DNA of 64,000 bases from Rhodanobacter sp. DHG33 (GTDB lineage Bacteria > Pseudomonadota > Gammaproteobacteria > Xanthomonadales > Rhodanobacteraceae): the NCBI RefSeq assembly GCF_014843005.1, contig NZ_JACYXM010000001.1, positions 62,001 to 126,000 on the forward strand. The letters run 5' to 3'. A model generated the notes under the pieces. It was given only the letters and a program-made list of their open reading frames with translations, was not told the origin of the DNA and did not search any database. Of the stretch, positions 1-9,360 are shown in pieces; position 1 is the first letter of the stretch; every line of letters starts with the position of its first letter. The translations under genes and the position numbers were made by a program.

Positions 1-1
1 G

Positions 2-223
2 AAGGCGCCGATGGTCGGCACCTTCTATGCCTCCGCCACCCCCGGCGCCCCGGCGCTGGCGAAGGTGGGCCAGCAGGTGAAGGCCGGCGAGACGCTGGGC
101 ATCATCGAGGCCATGAAGATGTTCAACCAGATCGAGGCCGACGTGTCCGGCACCATCCAGGCGATCCTGGTCGAGAACAGCCAGTCGGTCGAATTCGACC
201 AGCCGATGTTCGTGATCGCCTGA
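2..223 (+). CDS. accB: Biotin carboxyl carrier protein of acetyl-CoA carboxylase, C-terminal part (AccB)
   Basis: This is the biotinyl domain of the carrier subunit of acetyl-CoA carboxylase, which shuttles carboxyl groups between biotin carboxylase and carboxyltransferase in the first step of fatty acid synthesis. The gene enters from the left edge, so only the last 73 codons or so are seen. The classical biotinylation motif EAMKM is present, with the modified lysine encoded at about 116-118, and it is preceded by the typical PMVGTFY start of the domain. accC follows after 15 bases, the usual accBC operon. The ATG at 11 is internal, not the true start. Confidence 0.97.
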   Translation, partial: KAPMVGTFYASATPGAPALAKVGQQVKAGETLGIIEAMKMFNQIEADVSGTIQAILVENSQSVEFDQPMFVIA

Positions 224-238
224 GCGGGCTGAGCCAAC

Positions 239-1606
239 ATGCCCATGCTCGAAAAAGTCGTCATCGCCAATCGCGGCGAAATCGCCCTGCGCGTGCTGCG
301 CGCCTGCCACAGTCTCGGCATCAAGACCGTGGCGGTGCACTCCACCGCGGACCGCAACCTCAAGCACGTCGGCCTGGCCGACGAAGCCATCTGCATCGGC
401 CCGGCGCCGTCCGCGGAGAGCTACCTCAACATCCCGCGCATCATCGCCGCGGCTGAAATCTCGGACGCCCAGGCCATCCATCCGGGCTACGGCTTCCTGT
501 CCGAACGCGCCGACTTCGCCGAGCAGGTGGAGAAATCGGGCTTCATCTTCATCGGCCCCACCGCGGACGTGATCCGCCTGATGGGCGACAAGGTGGAGGC
601 GATCAAGGCGATGAAGGCCGCGGGCGTGCCCTGCGTGCCCGGCTCCGGCGGCCCGCTGGGCGACGATATCGACAAAAACCTGCGCATCGCCCGCGAGATC
701 GGCTACCCGGTCATCATCAAGGCCGCGGGCGGCGGCGGCGGCCGCGGCATGCGCGTGGTGCGCACCGAGGCGCATCTGGGCAACTCCATCGTGATGACCA
801 AGCAGGAGGCCAAGGCGGCCTTCGGCAACGACATGGTCTACATGGAGAAATTCCTGGAGAACCCGCGCCACGTGGAAATCCAGGTGCTGGCCGACGGCCA
901 GGGCAACGCCATCCACCTCGGCGAGCGCGACTGCTCCATGCAGCGCCGCCACCAGAAGGTGGTGGAAGAAGCGCCCGCACCCGGCATCACGCCGGAACTG
1001 CGCGCCGAGATCGGCAAGGTCTGCGTGGAAGCCTGCCTGCGCATCGGCTACCGCGGCGCCGGCACCTTCGAGTTCCTGTTCGAGAACGGCCGCTTCTACT
1101 TCATCGAGATGAACACGCGCATCCAGGTGGAACACCCGGTGACCGAATTCATCACCGGCGTGGACCTGGTGCGCGAGCAGTTGCTGATCGCCGGCGGCGA
1201 AAAGCTGTCGATCAAGCAGGAAGACATCCAGATCCACGGCCATGCCATCGAGTGCCGCATCAACGCCGAGGACCCGGACACCTTCCTGCCCAGCCCCGGC
1301 ACGGTGAAGCGCTTCGAGGCCCCCGGCGGCCCCGGCGTGCGTGTCGACACGCACCTGTACGACGGCTACAAGATCCCGCCGAACTACGATTCGATGATCG
1401 GCAAGCTGATCGTGTACGGCCCCGATCGTGCCACCGCCATCGCCCGCATGCGCCTGGCACTGGCCGAAACAGTGATCGAAGGCGTGAAGTGCAACATCCC
1501 GCTGCAGCAGCGCATCATGGCGGACGTAGGCTTCCAGCACGGCGGCCAGAACATCCACTACCTCGAGAAGCGGATGGCGGAGCAGAAGGAAAAAGCAGCG
1601 CATTGA
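239..1606 (+). CDS. accC: Biotin carboxylase subunit of acetyl-CoA carboxylase
   Basis: ATP-grasp enzyme that carboxylates the biotin on AccB using bicarbonate and ATP. The 455-residue length matches the family. The N-terminal [11 protein letters not shown] motif, the glycine-rich ATP loop ([11 protein letters not shown]), the [14 protein letters not shown] active-site segment and the C-terminal biotin carboxylase domain are all present. It follows accB with a 15-base gap and is surely co-transcribed. A second ATG at 245 gives the [11 protein letters not shown] start that is more usual in the family and may be the real one; neither has a strong ribosome binding site. Confidence 0.97.
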   Translation: MPMLEKVVIANRGEIALRVLRACHSLGIKTVAVHSTADRNLKHVGLADEAICIGPAPSAESYLNIPRIIAAAEISDAQAIHPGYGFLSERADFAEQVEKSGFIFIGPTADVIRLMGDKVEAIKAMKAAGVPCVPGSGGPLGDDIDKNLRIAREIGYPVIIKAAGGGGGRGMRVVRTEAHLGNSIVMTKQEAKAAFGNDMVYMEKFLENPRHVEIQVLADGQGNAIHLGERDCSMQRRHQKVVEEAPAPGITPELRAEIGKVCVEACLRIGYRGAGTFEFLFENGRFYFIEMNTRIQVEHPVTEFITGVDLVREQLLIAGGEKLSIKQEDIQIHGHAIECRINAEDPDTFLPSPGTVKRFEAPGGPGVRVDTHLYDGYKIPPNYDSMIGKLIVYGPDRATAIARMRLALAETVIEGVKCNIPLQQRIMADVGFQHGGQNIHYLEKRMAEQKEKAAH

Positions 1607-1634
1607 TCAGACGATGCGCGGCTCGCGTTTGCCT

Positions 1635-1670
1635 CCTCTCCCCTCGGGGGAGAGGATTGAGGTGAGGGGC
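1635..1670. repeat. REP-like palindrome after accC
   Basis: A perfect 9-base stem, CCTCTCCCC at 1635-1643 and GGGGAGAGG at 1647-1655 with a TCG loop, is followed by a TGAGG-GAGGGG tail. The same element recurs in inverted orientation at 1728-1782, so the accC-prmA gap holds a head-to-head pair. This resembles the short palindromic repeats scattered between genes in Xanthomonadales. It may stabilise or end the accBC transcript, but there is no T-tract. Confidence 0.7.
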
Positions 1671-1727
1671 GGGCGCTTGCGACAGTCTCGATCGAAGCAC
1701 GCTCCTATCCACCTCTCCGCAAGAGTG

Positions 1728-1782
1728 CCCCCTCACCCCAACCCTCTCCCCCGTTCGCCAATCTGTTGACGGGGGAGAGGGA
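1728..1782. repeat. Second, inverted copy of the REP-like palindrome, overlapping the prmA ribosome binding site
   Basis: The arms CCCTCTCCCCCGT (1742-1754) and ACGGGGGAGAGGG (1769-1781) pair perfectly over 13 bases around a 14-base loop. A CCCCTCACCCC flank at 1731-1740 matches, in reverse complement, the tail of the copy at 1635. The right arm contains the purine-rich sequence that should act as Shine-Dalgarno for prmA (ATG at 1795), so the hairpin could mask it in the mRNA. Confidence 0.75.
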
Positions 1783-1794
1783 GTGAATTTCGCC

Positions 1795-2697
1795 ATGCCC
1801 TTCCTCGAACTCTCCCTCACCGCCCGCCTCGAACAGCAGCCCCGCGTGGAAGAAGCGCTGGAGGACCTGGGCGCGCTGTCGATCACGCTGCGCGATGCCG
1901 ACGCGGAAACGCCGGACGAGCAGGCGATCTTCGAGCCGGGCGTGGGCGAATTGCCGCTGTGGCCCACGATCACCCTGAATGCCCTGTTCGACGAGCACTC
2001 GGACAGGCGCGGCCTCGCCGCCGCACTGGGCGAACTGCTGCCGTGGCTGGAGCCCGACCAGCTGGACTTCCGCACGGTGGAGGACCAGGACTGGGAGCGC
2101 GCATGGATGGACCAGTACCAGCCGCTGTCCTTCGGCCGGCGCCTGTGGATCTACCCGTGGAACATCGAACCGCCGGCGGACGAGGAAAGCGTGGTCGTAC
2201 GCCTCGACCCCGGCCTCGCCTTCGGCAGCGGCACCCACCCCACCACTGCGCTGTGCCTGGAATGGCTGGATGGACTCGCACTCGCGGGCAAGTCGGTGAT
2301 CGACTACGGCTGCGGCTCGGGCATTCTCGCCATCGCCGCGCTCAAGCTGGGCGCCGCGCATGCGATCGGCGTGGACAACGATCCGCAGGCGCTGCTCGCT
2401 TCGCACGACAATGCCGAACGCAACGGCGTGGCGGCCCGTCTCGACGCCTACCTGCCGGGCGACGAACCGAAGGCCGCAGCCGATGTGTTCGTGGCGAACA
2501 TCCTCGCCGGTCCGCTGAGCGAACTCGCCCCCATCTTCGCGCATGCCGCGAAACCCGGCGCGCCGTTCGCGATCTCCGGCATCCTCGACGGCCAGCAGGA
2601 CGAACTGCTGGCGCGCTACGCCGAGTGGTTCGAAGCGCTGCGCGTCGACATCCGCGACGGCTGGGTGCGCATCAGCGGAACGCGCCGCGGCCGATAA
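1795..2697 (+). CDS. prmA: Ribosomal protein L11 methyltransferase
   Basis: SAM-dependent methyltransferase that trimethylates several positions of ribosomal protein L11. The 300-residue product has the N-terminal L11-recognition domain and a C-terminal Rossmann-fold domain with GSGTHPTT, the SAM motif VIDYGCGSGILAIAAL and the FVANILAGPL motif. The ATG at 1795 (MPFLELSL) is chosen because family members begin just here. A GTG at 1783 is in frame but lies inside the Shine-Dalgarno-like purine tract. It precedes the DUF3426 gene and fis, the order usual in this lineage. Confidence 0.95.
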   Translation: MPFLELSLTARLEQQPRVEEALEDLGALSITLRDADAETPDEQAIFEPGVGELPLWPTITLNALFDEHSDRRGLAAALGELLPWLEPDQLDFRTVEDQDWERAWMDQYQPLSFGRRLWIYPWNIEPPADEESVVVRLDPGLAFGSGTHPTTALCLEWLDGLALAGKSVIDYGCGSGILAIAALKLGAAHAIGVDNDPQALLASHDNAERNGVAARLDAYLPGDEPKAAADVFVANILAGPLSELAPIFAHAAKPGAPFAISGILDGQQDELLARYAEWFEALRVDIRDGWVRISGTRRGR

Positions 2698-2742
2698 CGT
2701 CCGGCCTGCTAAGCTCGCGGTTCGTTCCGCACAACGATCCGC

Positions 2743-3597
2743 ATGTACGCGCAATGTCCCGAATGTCTGTCCGTGTTCTCGCTCGGCGCGCAGGCGCTGG
2801 TGCAGGCCCACGGCTATGTGCTCTGCGGGCATTGCGGTGCCGGCTTCGACAGCCTTGCCACCCTTAGCGAACAGCTGCCGCCGGAACCGTTCCAGGAGAT
2901 GCCCACGAACGAGCAGGCGCTGGCGCCGCCGCGCATCGAGCTGGTGGTGTACCGCCCGCAGCGGCCGGCGCCCGAGCCCGTCGCGACGACGGAACCGGAC
3001 GCGCCGATCGCCGCGGAGGCCGAGGATTTCTCGCAGCTGGTGTTCGCGCCACGCTTCGTGAAGGATTCCCGCAAGCGCAAGCCCTCGCGCGCCGAGCGCA
3101 AGCGCCGCACGCCGCGCGACACCGATCGCCCGCGACGCTGGCCCTGGATACTGGTCTGCAGCGCATTGGCCATCGCACTGGCCGCCGAACTGGCATGGGT
3201 CGATCGCGACGACCTGATCCGCGACCCGACGACCGGTGGCTGGCTGCGCGGCACCTGCAACACGCTGGGCTGCCGCTTGCCGCTGGTCGCCGCGCCCAAG
3301 CAATTGCACCTGCTCGCGAGCAACGTCGAAACGCATCCCAACGCCGCTAATGCGCTGATGATCAGCCTCAGCCTGCGCAACGATGCCGCCTTCGCGCAGC
3401 CTTGGCCGGTGGTGATGGTTACCCTGTCGGATGCGCAAGGCCATCGACTGTCGATGCGCCGGCTGCTCCCCACCGATTACCTGGACGACCCCGACGTGCT
3501 GCACCGCGGGCTCGCACCGGGCGCCACCACGGCGCTGCTGCTGGAAGTGCAGGACCCGGGCAACGCCGCCGTGGCCTACCAGTTCGATTTCGAATAG
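2743..3597 (+). CDS. Zinc-ribbon, DUF3426 membrane protein
   Basis: A 284-residue protein of unknown function. The N-terminus carries an MJ0042-type zinc ribbon with two cysteine pairs (CPEC near residue 5, CGHC near 28). A basic, disordered linker follows, then one transmembrane helix at about residues 129-150 (WPWILVCSALAIALA), then a C-terminal DUF3426 domain that would lie in the periplasm. This architecture and the position between prmA and fis are typical of Xanthomonadales. A role cannot be given; a zinc-ribbon cytoplasmic head with a periplasmic tail suggests an envelope scaffold or regulator. Confidence 0.85.
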   Translation: MYAQCPECLSVFSLGAQALVQAHGYVLCGHCGAGFDSLATLSEQLPPEPFQEMPTNEQALAPPRIELVVYRPQRPAPEPVATTEPDAPIAAEAEDFSQLVFAPRFVKDSRKRKPSRAERKRRTPRDTDRPRRWPWILVCSALAIALAAELAWVDRDDLIRDPTTGGWLRGTCNTLGCRLPLVAAPKQLHLLASNVETHPNAANALMISLSLRNDAAFAQPWPVVMVTLSDAQGHRLSMRRLLPTDYLDDPDVLHRGLAPGATTALLLEVQDPGNAAVAYQFDFE

Positions 3598-3775
3598 CGC
3601 GCCGGGACGTTTATGACACCAGCCGCACCAGACGCGGCACTTAAAATCTGTGGCCCACACGGGTAGACTCCACCGTCCCGCGCATCGCCAACAGCTTGCA
3701 ACGGGCGATCGCCGACGCGGTCGCGCAATCATCAGAACAGCGGTCCAAGCAGCCGCGCGAGACACACAGAGGGAA

Positions 3776-4060
3776 ATGTCAGTGAACGCCGTGAGATTGC
3801 CCGTCGAGGCCACCCGCCCGGTCGCTTCGCAGAGTGCGCTTGGCGAATGCGTCAGCCGCACCGTGCGCCGCTACCTCGCCGACCTCGGCGACGCGGACTG
3901 TGGCGAAGGCCTGCATGCGCTGGTGATCCACGAGGTGGAAGGCCCGCTGCTGCGCGAGGTGCTCGCGTTCCACGACGGCAACCAGAGCCGCGCCGCCGTG
4001 GCGCTGGGCATCAACCGCGCCACCCTGCGCAAGAAGCTGGCCGCGCACGGCCTGTTGTAA
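3776..4060 (+). CDS. fis: DNA-binding protein Fis
   Basis: Nucleoid-associated protein that bends DNA, stimulates rRNA promoters and assists site-specific recombination. The 94-residue product matches the family length. The C-terminal helix-turn-helix (NQSRAAVALGINRATLRKKL) is almost textbook Fis. The ATG at 3776 follows an AGAGGG ribosome binding site and gives the expected length; upstream in-frame ATGs would add an unrelated extension. Unlike in Escherichia coli it is not preceded by dusB. Confidence 0.95.
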   Translation: MSVNAVRLPVEATRPVASQSALGECVSRTVRRYLADLGDADCGEGLHALVIHEVEGPLLREVLAFHDGNQSRAAVALGINRATLRKKLAAHGLL

Positions 4061-4113
4061 CCCTCCGCTCCCGCATTTGGCCGTCCAAACGGCGGCCGCA
4101 CCCCGGACTCGGC

Positions 4114-4119
4114 TATAAT
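4114..4119 (+). promoter_or_regulatory. Likely -10 element for purH
   Basis: A consensus TATAAT lies 28 bases before the purH ATG (4148), leaving room for a short leader with the AGGAAG-type ribosome binding site at about 4137. No convincing -35 hexamer is seen 17 bases upstream. No purine riboswitch-like structure fits between this element and the start. Confidence 0.55.
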
Positions 4120-4147
4120 TCTCGGCTTTCCCCGTCAGGAAGCCGCC

Positions 4148-5758
4148 ATGCCCGCCCCCGCCGTCGTCCCCGTCCGCCGCGCCCTGCTCAGCGTTTCCGA
4201 CAAGACCGGCCTGATCGAACTGGGTCGCCGGCTCGCCGCGAAGGGCGTGGAACTGCTTTCCACCGGCGGCAGCGCGAAGGCGTTGCGCGAAGCCGGCATC
4301 CCGGTGAAGGACGTCAGCGACGTCACCGGCTTCCCCGAGATCATGGACGGCCGCGTGAAGACCCTGCATCCGAAAGTGCACGGAGGCCTGCTCGGCCGCC
4401 GCGGCACCGACGACGCAGTGATGGCCGAGCTCGGCATCCAGCCCATCGACCTGCTGGTGCTCAACCTCTACCCGTTCGAGGCTACCGTCGCCAAGCCCGG
4501 CTGCACGCTGGAAGACGCCATCGAGAACATCGACATCGGCGGTCCGGCAATGCTGCGTTCGGCGGCGAAGAACTGGAACGACGTGGGCGTGCTCACCTCG
4601 CCGGACCAGTACGAGACGGCGCTCGCCGAGATCGAACAGCACGGCGGCCTCTCGCGCGGCACGCGCTTCCAGCTCTCGGTCGCCGCGTTCAACAACGTGG
4701 CCAACTACGACGGTGCGATCAGCGATCACCTCTCCGGCCTCAAGCTGGACGATGCCCACGAAGCGATCGGTGGCCATGAGCTTTTCCCAGCGCAGAGCAA
4801 CGGCCGCTTCGTCAAGCTGATGGACCTGCGCTACGGCGAAAATCCCCACCAGAGCGCCGCGTTCTACCGCGACCTGTATCCCGCAGCAGGCACGCTGGCC
4901 ACCTTCAGGCAGCTGCAGGGCAAGGAGCTCTCGTTCAACAACATCGCCGATGCCGACGCTGCCTGGGAATGCGTGCGCAGCTTCACCAAGCCCGCCTGCG
5001 TCATCGTCAAGCACGCCAATCCCTGCGGCGTGGCGGTGAGCCTCGACGGTATCGGCAAGGCCTACGACCTCGCCTACCAGACCGACCCCACCTCGGCCTT
5101 CGGCGGCATCATCGCGTTCAACCGCATCGTCGATGGCGCCGCCGCGCAGGCCATCGTGTCGCGGCAGTTCGTCGAAGTGGTGCTGGCGCCGGCCTATGCC
5201 GACGACGCGCTCAAGGCATTCGCCAAGAAGGGCAATGTGCGCGTGCTGGAAATCCCGGTGCCCGCCGGCACCGACCTGGTGGCCGCGCATCCCGGCAACA
5301 ACGTCAAGCGCGTGGGTTCCGGCCTGCTGATCCAGACCGCCGACACCGGCATGGTCAAGGCGGCGGAACTCAAGGTCGTGACCAAGCTGGCGCCCACGCC
5401 GCAGCAGATCGACGACCTGATCTTTGCCTGGAAGGTGGCGAAATTCGTGAAGTCCAACGCCATCGTCTACGCCAAGGATCGCCAGACCATCGGCATCGGC
5501 GCCGGCCAGATGAGCCGCGTGTACAGCGCGAAGATCGCCGGCATCAAGGCGGCCGACGAGAAGCTGGAAGTGCGCGGCTCGGTGATGGCTTCCGACGCCT
5601 TCTTCCCGTTCCGCGACGGCATCGACGCCGCGGCAGCGGCGGGCATCAGCGCCGTGATCCAGCCCGGCGGCTCGATGCGCGACTCCGAAGTGATCGCCGC
5701 GGCGGACGAACACGGCATGGCGATGGTGTTCACAGGAATGCGGCACTTCCGTCACTGA
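4148..5758 (+). CDS. purH: Bifunctional AICAR transformylase / IMP cyclohydrolase
   Basis: Catalyses the last two steps of purine synthesis: formylation of AICAR from 10-formyl-THF, then cyclisation to IMP. The 536 residues comprise an N-terminal MGS-like IMP cyclohydrolase domain ([34 protein letters not shown]) and a C-terminal AICAR transformylase domain with the [11 protein letters not shown] motif that carries the catalytic Lys-His pair. The gene ends in a run of hairpins shared with the convergent DUF2782 gene. purD, a common partner, is not next to it here. Confidence 0.97.
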   Translation: MPAPAVVPVRRALLSVSDKTGLIELGRRLAAKGVELLSTGGSAKALREAGIPVKDVSDVTGFPEIMDGRVKTLHPKVHGGLLGRRGTDDAVMAELGIQPIDLLVLNLYPFEATVAKPGCTLEDAIENIDIGGPAMLRSAAKNWNDVGVLTSPDQYETALAEIEQHGGLSRGTRFQLSVAAFNNVANYDGAISDHLSGLKLDDAHEAIGGHELFPAQSNGRFVKLMDLRYGENPHQSAAFYRDLYPAAGTLATFRQLQGKELSFNNIADADAAWECVRSFTKPACVIVKHANPCGVAVSLDGIGKAYDLAYQTDPTSAFGGIIAFNRIVDGAAAQAIVSRQFVEVVLAPAYADDALKAFAKKGNVRVLEIPVPAGTDLVAAHPGNNVKRVGSGLLIQTADTGMVKAAELKVVTKLAPTPQQIDDLIFAWKVAKFVKSNAIVYAKDRQTIGIGAGQMSRVYSAKIAGIKAADEKLEVRGSVMASDAFFPFRDGIDAAAAAGISAVIQPGGSMRDSEVIAAADEHGMAMVFTGMRHFRH

Positions 5759-5841
5759 AGGTGATGGAAGTAAGGCAAATGCTTTGCCACTGAAATCCGT
5801 GGGGTAAATCAAACACTCCGCCACTGAAAGTGGCGGAAGTG
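5745..5841. repeat. Three tandem ~35-base hairpin units between convergent purH and the DUF2782 gene
   Basis: The heptamer CACTGAA recurs at 5753, 5788 and 5822, spaced 35 and 34 bases apart. The first unit forms an 11-base stem with one G-T wobble (ACTTCCGTCAC with GTGATGGAAGT) whose loop contains the purH stop codon. The third forms CCGCCACT with AGTGGCGG plus further pairing. The middle unit is decayed. The array lies between two convergent genes and may act as a bidirectional transcription barrier, although no long T-tract follows. Confidence 0.6.
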
Positions 5842-5854
5842 CACCCAGCGCTCG

Positions 5855-6388
5855 TCAGTGACCGTCGCCCTGCGAACTGTCGTCCGACTCGGCAGGCTTG
5901 CTCTTGCCCCACTCGAGGATCTTGTACATCACCGGCTTCACCGGGGGCGCGCCTTCGGTGGGGCTCATGGTGCCGTTGTTGTCCACCGTATAGGTGTAGG
6001 ACAGGCCGTTCTTCTGCGTGACCACCACCATGTAGACACGGCCACCGCGGCGGTATTCCTGGTACACCGCATCGCCCTCGGTATGCACGCTCACATCGTC
6101 CGCGGGCGAATCGCCCTTGATCGTCTTGGGCGGCCCCTTGTCGCCCGGCATCACGGGCAGCGGGATCGGCTTGCCCGGCACCGGCGTGGCGGTGACCTCG
6201 GCAGGCGTGCTGCCGCTGCTGGACGACGCAGGCGGGGCCGGCGGCGCCGTTTCCTTCACGCCCGGATCGTTCATGCCCGGCGGCGGGGGCGCCGGCGCGA
6301 ACTGCGGCGACGGGTTGCTGGCGGACTGCGCCCATGCCGGCAGCGCAACGAAAGCGGAGATGGCGAACAGGCAAGCGGCGATTTTCAT
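5855..6388 (-). CDS. Secreted DUF2782 protein
   Basis: A 177-residue protein with a clear signal peptide (MKIAACLFAISAFVALPAWA), a Pro/Ser/Thr-rich low-complexity linker to about residue 85, and a C-terminal beta-rich domain (VSVHTEGDAVYQEYRRGG onward) matching DUF2782. The family is restricted to Xanthomonadales and relatives and is usually found divergent from polA, as here. The ATG at 6388 has a good GGAGGT ribosome binding site seven bases upstream; longer in-frame extensions are discarded. Function is unknown; the product is probably periplasmic. Confidence 0.85.
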   Translation of the reverse strand: MKIAACLFAISAFVALPAWAQSASNPSPQFAPAPPPPGMNDPGVKETAPPAPPASSSSGSTPAEVTATPVPGKPIPLPVMPGDKGPPKTIKGDSPADDVSVHTEGDAVYQEYRRGGRVYMVVVTQKNGLSYTYTVDNNGTMSPTEGAPPVKPVMYKILEWGKSKPAESDDSSQGDGH

Positions 6389-6481
6389 GGCGGCGACCTC
6401 CAAAGAGGCGCGAAGCATAGCAGCGAGGGGGCTGCCCTCCCGTGAATCACGTTTTCGTGTCCCGCGTGCCAGAATCCCCAT

Positions 6482-9229
6482 ATGCCCAAACTCATCCTGA
6501 TCGACGGTTCCTCCTATCTCTACCGCGCCTTCCACGCGCTGCCGCCGCTGACCAATGCGCAGGGCGAACCGACGGGCGCACTGTTCGGCGTGGTCAACAT
6601 GCTGCGCGCCACGTTGAAAGCGAAACCCGACTACGTCGCCTTCGTCAGCGATGCCTCCGGCCCCACGTTCCGCGACGCGATGTACGAGCACTACAAGGCG
6701 AACCGCCCGCCTATGCCTGCCGACCTGCGCGCGCAGATCGAGCCGATGCTGGCGATCGTGGGTGCGCTGGGCTTTCCCATCCTGCGCGTCTCCGGCGTCG
6801 AAGCCGACGACGTGATCGGCACGCTCACCGTGCAGGCGCAAGCGCAGGGTATCGAGGTGGAAATCTCCACCGGCGACAAGGATATGGCGCAGCTGGTCGG
6901 CCCCGGCGTCACCCTGGTCAACACCATGACCAACACCACGATGGATCGCAGCGGCGTCGAGGAAAAATTCGGCGTGCCGCCCGAACGCATCGTCGACTAC
7001 CTCACCCTGGTGGGCGACAGCGTGGACAACGTACCCGGCGTACCCAAGTGCGGCCCCAAGACCGCCGCGAAATGGCTGGCCGAATACGGCTCGCTGGACG
7101 GCGTGGTCGCGAACGCGGACAAGGTCGGCGGCAAGATCGGCGAGAGCCTGCGCGAAGCGCTGCCGCAACTGCCATTGTCGCGTGCGCTGGTGACGATCAA
7201 GACCGATGTGGCGCTGGAGCAACAGCCCGCCGACCTCGCGATGCGCGAAGCCGACGCGGCGGCGCTGCGCGAGCTGTACACACGCTACGAGTTCAAGGCG
7301 GCATTGAAGGATTTGGACGCTGCCGCGGAAGTCGCTGCAGAAGCTCAACCCGTACGCGAAACCCCCAGCGCAACGGAGAAGGAGCACCGTATACAGGACG
7401 TGCGCTTGCCGGGCGATGCCGCACCCGGCAGCTACGAGCTTGTCACCACGCAGGCGCAGCTCGACGCATGGCTCGCGCAGCTGCGCGACGCCCCCCTGAT
7501 CGCCTTCGACACCGAAACCACCGCCCTCGATCCCATGCTGGCGGACATCGTGGGCCTCAGCCTCGCCGTGGAACCGGGCAAGGCCTGCTACATCCCGCTG
7601 GCGCACGATTACCCCGGCGCGCCGGCGCAGCTGCCGCGCGATGCGACGCTGGCCGCACTCAAGCCCATCTTCGAGGACGCGAGCCGTCCCAAGCTCGGCC
7701 AGCATGCCAAGTACGACATCAACATCCTGTCGCACTACGGCATCGCCGTACAGGGCGTGCGCCACGACACCATGCTGGAATCCTACGTGTGGAACGCCAC
7801 CGCCACGCGCCACGACATGGATTCGCTGGCGAAGCGCTACCTCGGCTACGACACCGTGAAATACGAAGAGGTTGCCGGCAAGGGCGCGAAGCAGATCCTC
7901 TTCTCGCAGGTGGACCTGGATACAGCCTGCCGCTATGCCGCCGAGGACGCCGACGTCACCCTGCGCTTGCACCACGCACTGTGGCCGCTGCTGGAAAGCG
8001 TGCCCAGCCTGCGCAAGGTGTACGAGGACATCGAGATGCCGCTGGTGCCCGTGCTCGCCGGCATGGAGCAACGCGGCGTACTGATCGACGTCAACGAATT
8101 GCGCAAGCAGAGCCAGCAGCTCGGCAAGCGCATGCTGGAACTGCAGCAGCAGGCGTACCGCGAGGCCGGCCGCGAATTCAACCTCGACTCGCCCAAGCAG
8201 CTGCAGGCGATCCTGTTCGACGAACTCGGCCTGCCCGCGAAGCTCAAGACGCCCACCGGCCAGCCCTCCACCAACGAGGAGGCACTGGAGGCCATCGCCG
8301 ATGCGCACGCGCTGCCGAAGCTGATCCTCGACTACCGCGGCCTGGCCAAGCTGCGCTCCACCTATACCGACAAGCTGGCCGGCACGGTGAACCCGCGCAC
8401 CGGCCGCGTGCACACCAGCTATCACCAGGGCGCCGTCGCCACCGGGCGCATCTCCTCCACCGATCCGAACCTGCAGAACATCCCGGTGCGCACCGAGGAA
8501 GGCCGCCGCATCCGCCAGGCCTTCATCGCGCCACCCGGATGGAAGGTGCTGGCGGCGGACTACTCGCAGATCGAGCTGCGCATCATGGCGCACCTCTCCG
8601 GCGACGAAGGCCTGCTCAAGGCCTTCCACGAAGGCGGCGACGTGCACCGCGCCACTGCCGCCGAGGTGTTCGGCCTCAAGCCCGAGGACGTGACGTCGAA
8701 CCAGCGCCGCGCCGCCAAGGCCATCAACTTCGGGCTGATGTACGGCATGAGCGCATTCGGCCTCGCCCGCCAGCTCGGCATCGACCGCGGCGAAGCCAGC
8801 GACTACATGGCACGCTACTTCGCGCGCTACCCCGGCGTGCATGCCTTCATGGAGGCCACGCGCGCGCAGGCGCACCGCGATGGCTACGTGGAAACGATCT
8901 TCGGCCGCCGCCTGTACCTGGAGAACCTGCAGTCCCGCAACCAGGCCTACCGCGCCGGTGCGGAGCGCGCCGCGGTCAACGCACCGATGCAGGGCAGCGC
9001 CGCCGACATCATCAAGCGCGCGATGATCGGCGTGGCCGCCTGGCTCAAGGGGCGCGACGACGCCCACATGCTGATGCAGGTGCACGACGAACTGGTGTTC
9101 GAAGTGCGCGAAGACGCGGTGGACACCGTACGCGAGGCGGTGCGCAACCACATGCAGGGTGCCGCGCAGCTTGCCGTGCCGCTGATCGTCGAAGTGGGGG
9201 TGGGCGCGAACTGGGACGAGGCACACTGA
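6482..9229 (+). CDS. polA: DNA polymerase I
   Basis: Repair and Okazaki-fragment-processing polymerase of 915 residues. The N-terminal 5'-3' exonuclease domain (LILIDGSSYLYRAFHALPP) is followed by a 3'-5' exonuclease domain whose metal-binding DTET motif (IAFDTETTALDP, around residue 341) is intact, so proofreading is expected. The polymerase domain shows motif A (LAADYSQIELRIMAHLSGD), motif B (RRAAKAINFGLMYGMSAF) and motif C (MQVHDELVFEV). A small-RNA locus follows on the same strand. Confidence 0.98.
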   Translation: MPKLILIDGSSYLYRAFHALPPLTNAQGEPTGALFGVVNMLRATLKAKPDYVAFVSDASGPTFRDAMYEHYKANRPPMPADLRAQIEPMLAIVGALGFPILRVSGVEADDVIGTLTVQAQAQGIEVEISTGDKDMAQLVGPGVTLVNTMTNTTMDRSGVEEKFGVPPERIVDYLTLVGDSVDNVPGVPKCGPKTAAKWLAEYGSLDGVVANADKVGGKIGESLREALPQLPLSRALVTIKTDVALEQQPADLAMREADAAALRELYTRYEFKAALKDLDAAAEVAAEAQPVRETPSATEKEHRIQDVRLPGDAAPGSYELVTTQAQLDAWLAQLRDAPLIAFDTETTALDPMLADIVGLSLAVEPGKACYIPLAHDYPGAPAQLPRDATLAALKPIFEDASRPKLGQHAKYDINILSHYGIAVQGVRHDTMLESYVWNATATRHDMDSLAKRYLGYDTVKYEEVAGKGAKQILFSQVDLDTACRYAAEDADVTLRLHHALWPLLESVPSLRKVYEDIEMPLVPVLAGMEQRGVLIDVNELRKQSQQLGKRMLELQQQAYREAGREFNLDSPKQLQAILFDELGLPAKLKTPTGQPSTNEEALEAIADAHALPKLILDYRGLAKLRSTYTDKLAGTVNPRTGRVHTSYHQGAVATGRISSTDPNLQNIPVRTEEGRRIRQAFIAPPGWKVLAADYSQIELRIMAHLSGDEGLLKAFHEGGDVHRATAAEVFGLKPEDVTSNQRRAAKAINFGLMYGMSAFGLARQLGIDRGEASDYMARYFARYPGVHAFMEATRAQAHRDGYVETIFGRRLYLENLQSRNQAYRAGAERAAVNAPMQGSAADIIKRAMIGVAAWLKGRDDAHMLMQVHDELVFEVREDAVDTVREAVRNHMQGAAQLAVPLIVEVGVGANWDEAH

Positions 9230-9360
9230 GCTCTTCGTCGCTCCCTGCCATGGCAGCGCCAGGCAGGGGACAAAACGTTGCTTTTTCGTGAAATGAATCT
9301 GCCCTGACTTTTTTTCGCATCCGTGTAGAACTTTTTCGTTCTGGCGCGTTCTTATCTATC

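Noticed and set aside
1705-5824. Long minus-strand frames antisense to prmA, the DUF3426 gene and purH
   Set aside because: They oppose well-identified genes and have shadow-like composition without recognisable motifs.
5855-9226. A minus-strand open frame of over 1100 codons spanning polA
   Set aside because: Only its last 177 codons (5855-6388) are a gene, with signal peptide and ribosome binding site. The rest is the His/Arg/Gly-rich antisense of polA, typical of high-GC shadows.
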